DNA from: Zantedeschia hybrid cultivar
Taxonomy: Eukaryota; Streptophyta; Magnoliopsida; Alismatales; Araceae
Length of the DNA: 64,000 nt
Assembly (NCBI GenBank): GCA_030544215.1
Contig: JARZZO010000011.1
Coordinates: 47,923,587 to 47,987,586 of the forward strand
Direction of reading: 5' to 3'
Position numbers and translations under genes: made by a program. Under the pieces are notes generated by a model. The model was not told where the DNA came from. It saw only the letters and a program-made list of their open reading frames with translations, and made no database searches. Numbering within the stretch: the first letter of the stretch is position 1; each line of letters begins with the position of its first letter. Shown here piece after piece: positions 56,939-64,000 of the stretch.

Positions 56939-58259
56939 CAGTAGATGAACTAGTATTGATTTGTGAGTCTAGAATTTCTTCCAGTTCTATCTTGCTCCCA
57001 CTGTCTTCTTTTGAAAGATATTCTTTCTCTAAGAAGACAGCTCTTTTTGCGACAAACACCTTTTGATCGCTGGGCTGATAGAAATAATATCCAAAAGTCT
57101 CTTTTGGATATCCCACAAATCTACATTTCTCTGTCCTGGAATCCAGTTTGTCTGGATCATGTCTTTTGACATGTGCAGGACAACCCCAGACTCTAACATG
57201 CTTAAAGTCCGATTTCTTCCCTTTCCATATCTCATATGGAGTGGAAGATACTGACTTACTGGGAACTTTGTTCAACAGATATGCAGCAGTCAACAGTGCA
57301 TATCCCCATAAAGAGATTGGAAGTTTGGCATAACTCATCATTGATCGTACCATATCTAATAGAGTACGATATCTCCTTTCTGATACACCATTTAATTGTG
57401 GTGTATAGGGAGGAGTCCACTGAGACAAAATACCATTATTCTTTAGATATTGTGTGAATTCTGTACTTAAGTATTCACCCCCTCGATCTGATCGAAGAGT
57501 TTTGATACTCTTTCCAATATGGTTCTCAACTTCATTTTTAAACTCTTTAAATTTCTCAAAGACTTCTGATTTATATTTCATTAAATATATGTAGCCATAT
57601 CTTGAGAAAACATCTGTAAATGAAACAAAGTATGAGTAACCACCCATAGCATGAGTGGACATTGGACCACATACATCACTATGTATTAGTTCTAATAAGT
57701 CCTTAGCTCTGTCTCCATGTTCTGAAAACGGAGCTTTGGTCATCTTTCCCATGAGACAAGTTTCACAGGTTGCAAATGATTCATAATCAAATGGATCAAG
57801 ATATCCATTCTTTTGCAACCTAATGATCCTGTTCTCATTTATATGACCTAGCCTACAATGCCATAGGTACGATTTATTCACATCCTTATCTATTCGTTCA
57901 AGAGATTTATTTACCAGACAAACATCATATGAAATATCTAGTAAATATAATCCATTCAATAAATATCCAGAAGCAAACAATTTGTCTCCTTGATAAATGG
58001 AACAACCTTTATTCTCTAGTTTCATAGAATATCCTTGTTTATCTAAACATGAAATAGATATGATATTCCTAATAATGGTCGGAACATAATAACAATCTAT
58101 TAGTTCCAATGAGTCTCTTGACGGCATCTGAAGTCTTGCTGTCCCCACAGCTAACGCAGCAGCTTTTGCTCCATTGCCGAGCCTCAGATCCACGTCTCCG
58201 CGGTTCAATCTTCTTTTACTTGTTAACACTTGCAAGTTATTGCAGATATGAGAAATACA
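56655..58259 (-). pseudogene. Protease end, pre-integrase and integrase of element C
   Basis: From the codon after the protease stop: CISHICNNLQ, NGAKAAALAVGTARLQMPS, YLWHCRLGHINENRI and CETCLMGKMTKAPF (HHCC zinc domain), then the core with Asp in HSDVCGPM, Asp in TLRSDRGGEY and Glu in NGVSERRYRTL, followed by LWGYALLTAAYLLNKVPSKS. All catalytic residues are present. It ends in the acidic linker (EEILDSQINTSS) and the first copy of the duplicated RT leader. Confidence 0.92.
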
Positions 58260-59156
58260 TCAAGTATCTAATAGCCAAGATGTTGATTCTCTATAAGACA
58301 AGTTAAAATCGATCATGAGTATACCTGAAGCTTCACCAAGCTTCTGCTTTGCTTTTTCTGCTAGATAGATCTTGCAGTTTCTCTTCCAGTGACCTTCTTT
58401 ATGGCAGTGGAAACAGTGACCTTTATCATTGACTTTACCTTTGTCCTTTTGAACCGCCGGTTTGCTTTTCACTAACTTCTTAGGCTTACCTTTCTTAAAG
58501 GTCTGTCCAACTTTTCTTTTCTTGTTGGTCTTACCAACAAGCATTACATGTGGCTTGTCTTTCTGGATAGTGCCTTCTGCTGTCTTCAACATGTTGAGCA
58601 GCTCAGCCAGTGTAACTTCAATTTTGTTCATATTGAAGTTGATAATGAATTGTGAAAATGAATCTGGAAGGGACTGTAGGATTAAGTCGATGCTTAGGTC
58701 ATTGTTCATAACAAAGCCAAGCACAACAAGCCTCTCAATCCATTCTATCATCTTGAGCACATGAGTTTGCACAGATGTGCCCTCGCTCATTCTGGTCCTG
58801 AACAATTTCTTAGATATCTCATATCTTTCTGTTCTGGATTGTTCACCAAACAACTCTTGTAGATGATTCAGAATGGACTTAGGTTCCATGTTATCATGCT
58901 GTCGTTGCAGTTCATTGTTCATTGAACCAAGCATGTAACACTGGACTTTGACAGAGTCCTCCTTCCAATTTTCATACATCATTAATTCATCCTCGTTAGC
59001 ATTTTCACCGGGTTGTACTGGATCTGGTTGATCCAGGACATAGGCTAGCTTTTCACACCTGAGGACAATCTTTAGGTTACGTAACCAGTCAATGTAATTA
59101 GGTCCCGTGAGTTTGTTTGCATCAAGTATGCAACGTAGGGGGTTAAGTGACGACAT
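58260..59156 (-). pseudogene. Gag and protease amino end of element C
   Basis: 298 open codons. The gag core is LTGPNYIDWLRNLKIVLRCE, KVQCYMLGSMNNELQRQHD, RYEISKKLFRTRMSEGTSVQ, and VTLAELLNMLKTAEGT. A CCHC knuckle CFHCHKEGHWKRNCKIYL follows. The frame ends at WLLDT followed by TGA: the stop replaces the Gly of the protease D-T-G triad, and the sequence continues CISHIC in the same frame. Confidence 0.92.
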
Positions 59157-59345
59157 AGCGACCTATAAGGAAATATATATAAAAAATGAGCAGATAGTTC
59201 TTAAAATCTGATTTAGGACTTTTAATCTAGATTTAGGTTCCCACTATTTTTCGGCGATCTGTATGACCCTCTAATATACAGAACGGGAGATTCCGGTGAT
59301 CTCCTAGTGGGGATCAGAATCCTTCGGACAACATGCATGTGACCT

Positions 59346-59640
59346 TATGGTAGCACAACAAATCACATCAAGTCCCTTAGACAGTCAACTCTTGACAATT
59401 ACAACATTTGCAATATCCGATCAATTTAACCCCTGAATTAAAATGACCTTGTGGTAGCACAACAAATCAAATGATTCAGTTAAGTTTATCCATCATTACT
59501 TAGATAACATGAATTCATAGTGCAATCATTGTGGTAGCACAACAAAACTACACTATTTGTCCATTTATCTTAATGACATCACATGTCGTAGACCTGGGTT
59601 AATTTCTAAATCAAATAGACCTTGTGGTAGCACAACAAAT
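59346..59640 (-). repeat. Four leader hairpin motifs, element C
   Basis: Minus-strand TTTGTTGTGCTACCACAAGG or close variants at about 59346-59363, 59449-59466, 59529-59546 and 59621-59640. Arms TTGTG/CACAA with loop CTAC. The same motif recurs four times in G (41568-41880). Confidence 0.8.
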
Positions 59641-60848
59641 CCATTTGAGATAAGAATTATCCTAAGATCTATAATGATGGTGGGTTACGTGGATTATTCT
59701 GAATATCTCACGTTTACAACTTAAATTTTAAAAGAGGATTTTTTAGTTGATTTATAAAAATCATGCTATCAATAGTATTTCGATTTGAAGTATCATAATA
59801 CTAAATAGAAATATATATATGATAGCATAGTCCACAAATATCACATATATGCAGAAAAATTAAATAGGGATGATCATGGACTGCTAAAGCTACTATGGAA
59901 TCATCGGAGCCAAACGATGATCCATAATAGGATCCTAATGTGAAAACAGCAACACTGGTTCCATTTGATGCAAGTCCTTCCTCCAGAGATGTCTTCAGAA
60001 GATCACGTCCTCTAAGCTTAATCTGAAACATTTAAATATGTAATTCAGGACTCGCAGGTCCATAAATGTACATTTAACACTAAGAAATCTTGATCTTATC
60101 AAGGGGAGTACAATCTTATAGGAAGGTAGAGAGTACATTTGGATTAAGAGAGAGGAGGACACGCAGGTCCTATTTAAAATACCAAATGAAATAAGCATCG
60201 CATTCATTCACATCAATCATCACATGATAATACTAAGTTCATGGTCATCCTACCATAAAACACATCACATGCATCACAATTATCACATAATTGCAGTTTG
60301 GTATTAATTTTTTATAAATATAAAATTATAATACCAATAAGTTTTCGAAATAACATTTATTTCAATGTTATCAATAATATTCAAAACATTATTGACTAAT
60401 GAAATAACTAAACCATTCAATTGATCTAAATCTTAATTCAAACAATTTGAACAGAAAAATATAATCAAGTTATGCATAAAATCAGTTTAAAATATTTTTA
60501 AACTAATTGATTTAATAAGGAAATTAATTATCTAAAACAATTTTAAATAATTAACCAATACCTTATTAACAATAAAACCCTTTAAGTGAATAACAGTTAT
60601 TAAACAGTTTAATAACCTGTTAATAATCATAAAAATAATTAATAACAATTATTAATTATTCCTATAATTTTTTCTGTTTTAAAACAACTTTAAAATGGGC
60701 TGAAAAGGGGTTAAAATGGGCTAATAATGGGTTTAAAGGGGGTTTTAATCTGAACAGGGCTCAGCCACATGGGTTGTACGAGCCCTGGTTCGGCCAGGCT
60801 CGAGTCCTGGTCGAGCCAAGCACCGGACCTGGCCCTAGCCGGGTCCGG

Positions 60849-60872
60849 CCGAGCCGGTTCGAACCGGCTCGG
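60849..60872. repeat. 24-bp perfect palindrome in the leader of C
   Basis: The half-arm CCGAGCCGGTTC is followed directly by its reverse complement, centred at 60860/60861, inside a block rich in CCGG and GGCC words. Confidence 0.9.
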
Positions 60873-61473
60873 GACCGGCCGGCCTGGCTTCTCTCTTCCC
60901 CTTCCCTGCAAACCCTAAACCAGAACAGGCCGGCGGCAGTGGGGTTGAAGGCGGCGCCAGCGGCCGCCCACCGGCGGCACAGGCCCCGGCCGGCGGTGCC
61001 CCCGGCGCCGGCGACGTGCCCGGCGCCGGTAGGGCCGCCGGCGGTGGCCAAAACCTCATCCGGCCAAGCCCCAAAAGATCCCCAAAAATCTGATTTTTGC
61101 AGGGTTTTAAATCCGATTTGGGGCTCGATTTTGTAGCTCTTCAAGGCCACCATGGCGCCGGCTAATATGTCGGATGTGTAGTGGTGACTATCACCTAGAG
61201 ATCCGTGCATCCGGGCCGCCAACCCAACGCTTGGAAATCGCGTACGAAGCCGCCGAAAACACCCCGTTCATCGTCCTACAAAGAACTCCGAAAATCCCAA
61301 ACAAAATCCGAGATCAATTCTCAATAAGTTTTAGACATTCTAAGAACGTGGGAACGATTCCCAGATTATTAAAATAATATTTAGCCCAAGAACACGTACA
61401 ATACGGGTTCTTCACGCATAACGAGAAAAATCACGCAAAACGATGCCGTTTTACGATCGAACCAGCAACCTGG

Positions 61474-61484
61474 CTCTGATACCA
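61474..61484 (-). other. PBS of element C (initiator-Met tRNA)
   Basis: Minus-strand TGGTATCAGAGCC lies one base inside the 5' LTR end, matching the plant initiator-Met tRNA 3' end. Confidence 0.92.
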
Positions 61485-61485
61485 C

Positions 61486-63073
61486 TGTTAGGAATCGCCA
61501 AGAATGCAGCGGAGACTAAAATCGATTCCTATGTATCGGTCGTTGGGATCGTAAAACGGACAATAAAATTTAACGTGGGAAGAACAGTTCTTCACCTTTG
61601 CGGGGTTTCGAATCTCCCGTGGATGATTCCGACTCAGTAATCGCGCACGCGCACGATCTCTAGAAGTATCCACACGAGTTCCCGCTGCAGACGCAATTTC
61701 CTCCTCGACTTGAGTGCTTCGACTAGATCTCAAATACACCATACGCGGAGAGAGATAGATCTACTCCAAGAGAGAGAGAAGGAGAGAGAGAGAGGAGATA
61801 GAGAATCTGGGGTGAGTAATTCGTCTAACCAACTTTTTTACCCCTCCCCCTTGGCCTCCTTATATAGAAATAAGGATAAGCACAAGGATTAATCCTCATG
61901 ATTATCTAAGAGTTTGGCCTTGGATAAATCTCCATTAAATCTTCATGTTTATCCTGCAGCTTTTCATAAAAACCCAGATAAGCATGAAATTTAACGTCTC
62001 TCACCGTCTGACGAGAACTCTTATGTGTATGACCCTCTAGGCTCATATATCAGTCCGATTTCAGGCCCATTAAACTTAGAACTAATTCTAGAGTTTAATA
62101 TTTATTAATTAACATTTAAACATCATATGTTAAATGATTAATTTAATAAACAAATGGATTATCATCTGATGATTAATTCACTTGGCCTTCTAATCATGAA
62201 CAGCATCAAACACTACCTCATGATCCCATAAGATATAAGGGATATTGTTCCCTTTAATTGAACATTTCCGTCTGCAGATACCGCACAGATAAAATCCTTC
62301 ACTCATCCAATGTCCCAATAACGCAAGGGTATGGTTTTATAGTCAAACCCTCTATCGCATTATTTAGATGGATTCCAGTACTCAGTTAATTTCTAGAAAT
62401 ACATCTCTTTCATTTGACCCTGGCCAGGGATTTCTATGTACACATCCATAGGACATTCTCTCTTCAGTCTTATACCAAGAGTAAGTGATCCCTTGTTGTT
62501 CACTCAATTACTTTCGCAAGCTTTCCACTGTATCTGAGAGACCAACTATCGTGGACTTAATGGTTAAAGTCCATAAGTCAGAGAATCAAGATACAATGAT
62601 CCACAAACAAGGTATCATTGGTGACTCAGGTCAAAGGACCAACTGTGCTACTACAACGATTGAATTCCCTGGTTGACTAATAGGTATAATTACCATCCAG
62701 GAATTCTTATTTGGGTCTGTTCAGTGAACTCATTCTCTAATGAGCACCCACAAGTTTGTCTTAGTGTCACCACACGAGTGAATGTGAGATCATTCACCCT
62801 CATCACATGAGCAGACATAACTTGTGTCGATCTTATCGGATATTTAATGTCCATCTTAACTATCCTATGATCGAGAACTGTTTAAGACAAGTGACCGAGG
62901 ATATTGATCTCACTATCATGATCTCATCATGATTCAATATCCCATACATTTGTCTACGGACCTTCATTACGATAGTTAATTTGCAGGAACTATAAATGAA
63001 GAAATGATTGCCTTTATTAATAATATGAACTAGAATGTACAATGATTGGCTTTGAGGCCACCCAATTCTATCA
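61486..63073 (-). repeat. 5' LTR of element C
   Basis: 1588 bp, colinear with 53346-54931. A TATA box (minus-strand CTATATAAGG) lies at about 61858-61867, and a CT-rich tract (minus strand) 60-90 bp downstream of it. Confidence 0.95.
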
Positions 63074-63078
63074 GGATC
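63074..63078. repeat. Target-site duplication of element C, right (GGATC)
   Basis: Identical to 53341-53345. Confidence 0.95.
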
Positions 63079-63315
63079 AAGGACAAACCACTATGGAGGA
63101 TCGCGTGGATGCCACTGGAGGCTGGACGCTTGTGCGGCTAGCGGCATCGCCTCAACGGAACCGAAACGGTCGTAGATTCGAATCCGCGCAAGGTGATGTG
63201 ATCACAACTATTTTTCGATTTTCGATTTTCATTTCGAAAAGGATCTGCGGTCATCAGGCATGATTTATTTTTGTTGCTTCCGCTACATTCGTCGCGCCCC
63301 GCCCGGATCCCAATA
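63079..63315 (+). repeat. 3' LTR of copia G, part 3 (end)
   Basis: Resumes after C and ends ...CGCCCGGATCCCAATA, with CpG-type decay of the expected CAACA end. It shares GAGATTCGAAACC-type sequence (here TAGATTCGAATCC) with the C LTR. With parts 1 and 2, and one TSD copy removed at each insertion, the length is 1589 bp. Confidence 0.8.
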
Positions 63316-63830
63316 GGACTATCATGACACGAATATCCCAACTCGGCCAGCCAACTATTGGGTTGCTAGCCTAGGCTCCTAATTCAGCTTGGCTCGCTTG
63401 GTCGAAAGGAAAACGTATGTTGCATACAACCCAAATAGAAACTCATTGTATTCCAAAACTATATTCACATTTTTGGGGTTCGACATACAACCCAACAAAG
63501 AAAAAAGGAAGAAAAGGTACATGCCCTAGGCTGACCAGCTTCCCCCGCTGACTATGCCAGAGCATGGTGCTCGCACGGGTCACCCTTAAGAGAAGCGATC
63601 TCCTTCGCCCTCTCTTCAAGAAAGAACCTTCCCTTAGACGCTCTCAGGACGGCCCCCTCTGACTCTCCAACATAAGTCCTTGGCAAAAGAAAGCATCATC
63701 TTACGATGGTGAAGCTGGTAGAATAAGCCCCTTGCTAGATGCAATCGCCACTCCTTGAGCAGTAGCACTCCTTGAACACCCACTAAGGCTCCGTTCCTCT
63801 CTGTTGAGAAGCATAGTGAGTTTCCCCAAT
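63316..63830. other. Flanking DNA of copia G, nothing recognised
   Basis: GC-moderate DNA with a direct repeat of CATACAACCCAA at 63423 and 63485. The minus-strand frame at 63634-63903 has no recognisable domain. Confidence 0.4.
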
Positions 63831-64000
63831 TAGGGGTGTCAACGGGCTGGACCAGCTTATAAGCCCGATGGGTTGGCTCGTGGCGGGCCGGAGTTGGGCT
63901 CATATGTGGAGCCCGTCGGGCCTCTTACAAGCCCATGAATAGAGCCCATCACAATGCGGGTTGGGTTGGGTTCAGGTGTGTGTCCCACTAGGCCCCCAGT
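63831..64000 (+). mobile_element. Possible left end of a hAT-type element
   Basis: TAGGGGTGTCAACGGGCTGG resembles the terminal sequence of a common plant hAT family (T/CAGGGGTGTCAA...GGGCC), followed by GGGCC/GGCCC-rich subterminal DNA. The other end lies outside the window. Confidence 0.4.

Larger units (their letters stand above)
59157..61485 (-). other. Leader (5' UTR) of element C
   Basis: 2.3 kb without a convincing gene. In transcription order: a segment after the PBS (61080-61470), a GC-rich palindromic block (60770-61070), an AT-rich stretch (60290-60700), a part at 59800-60200, and four hairpin motifs (59346-59640) before gag. The reading frames over the GC-rich block look like composition artefacts. 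Confidence 0.75.
53346..63073 (-). mobile_element. Element C: Ty1/copia retrotransposon, full length, coding-dead
   Basis: 9728 bp with LTRs of 1586 and 1588 bp, GGATC duplication, initiator-Met PBS, 2.3-kb leader, gag-protease, integrase, RT, RNase H and PPT in copia order. Lineage is probably in the Tork/TAR/Ikeros/Angela part of the tree (from the gag type), not settled. A stop in the protease active site, a 283-bp tandem duplication and a frameshift before RNase H prevent expression of a full polyprotein. The two LTRs look very similar, so the insertion is fairly young. Confidence 0.95.

Noticed and set aside
60761..61222. Minus- and plus-strand GC-rich frames in the C leader
   Set aside because: Composition artefacts of the palindromic GC block; frames overlap on both strands and are not kept in element G.
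63150..63200. tRNA-like B box (GATTCGAATCC) suggesting a SINE
   Set aside because: The sequence is part 3 of the copia G LTR, homologous to GAGATTCGAAACC in the C LTR.

Overview
The window is plant nuclear DNA made almost entirely of nested, decayed transposable elements. Evidence for an angiosperm: Ty3/gypsy chromovirus and Tat-type polyproteins, Ty1/copia elements primed by initiator-Met tRNA, a CACTA transposon carrying pieces of plant-type genes, plant mobile domain (PMD) and DUF7745-like reading frames, and GT-AG introns. The GC-rich HOTHEAD-like fragment hints at a monocot, but only weakly. I see no intact ordinary host gene, no tRNA or rRNA gene and no CRISPR. Prokaryotic features (operons, ribosome binding sites) do not apply.

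Region 1 (1-30485) is a three-layer nest. The oldest layer is chromovirus B (minus strand, Tekay-like), seen from its 5' LTR (28410-30485) to the RNase H region, where it stops at 25525. There a large Tat/Ogre-like Ty3 element, H (minus), begins with a TG-ending LTR (24331-25524), followed by a PBS-like site, a long leader, gag, protease, a G-patch segment, RT, two RNase H domains and integrase down to about 6250. Two plus-strand (antisense) gene units, a DUF7745-like ORF (503-1291) and a seven-exon PMD pseudogene (2319-5164), lie where Tat elements often carry extra antisense ORFs. Inside the start of H gag sits a second Tekay-like chromovirus, A (plus, 14380-23194), with both LTRs, PBS, PPT and an exact 5-bp TSD (TAATT).

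Region 2 (30486-39500) holds fragments: a SINE-like stretch, copia RT/RNase H on both strands, a copia LTR remnant, AT-rich DNA with repeated AATCGATT-type palindromes, large CT, AT and GA microsatellites, and a Ty3 gag-protease relic.

Region 3 (39500-63315) is a second nest. Degenerate copia G (plus) runs from its leader (39500-42125) through a decayed gag-pol (47365-50400) to its 3' LTR. A 5.2-kb CACTA element (42129-47361, TSD GTT) lies at the start of G gag. It has captured exons of a DUF616 (MUCI70/TOD1-like) gene and part of a HOTHEAD-like GMC oxidoreductase gene, and the latter is split by a 424-bp hAT-type MITE with an 8-bp TSD. The 3' LTR of G is itself cut twice, by a solo LTR (51302-52889) and by a 9.7-kb copia element C (53346-63073, TSD GGATC) of the same family. 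The three pieces add up to a full-length LTR of 1589 bp.

The least explained signal is a family of about 30 short spaced palindromes (GCGTC - 8 to 14 nt - GACGC, about 30 bp each). They occur near promoter-like DNA in the PMD unit, in both chromovirus LTRs and in the H LTR and leader, but I found none in the copia or CACTA DNA.
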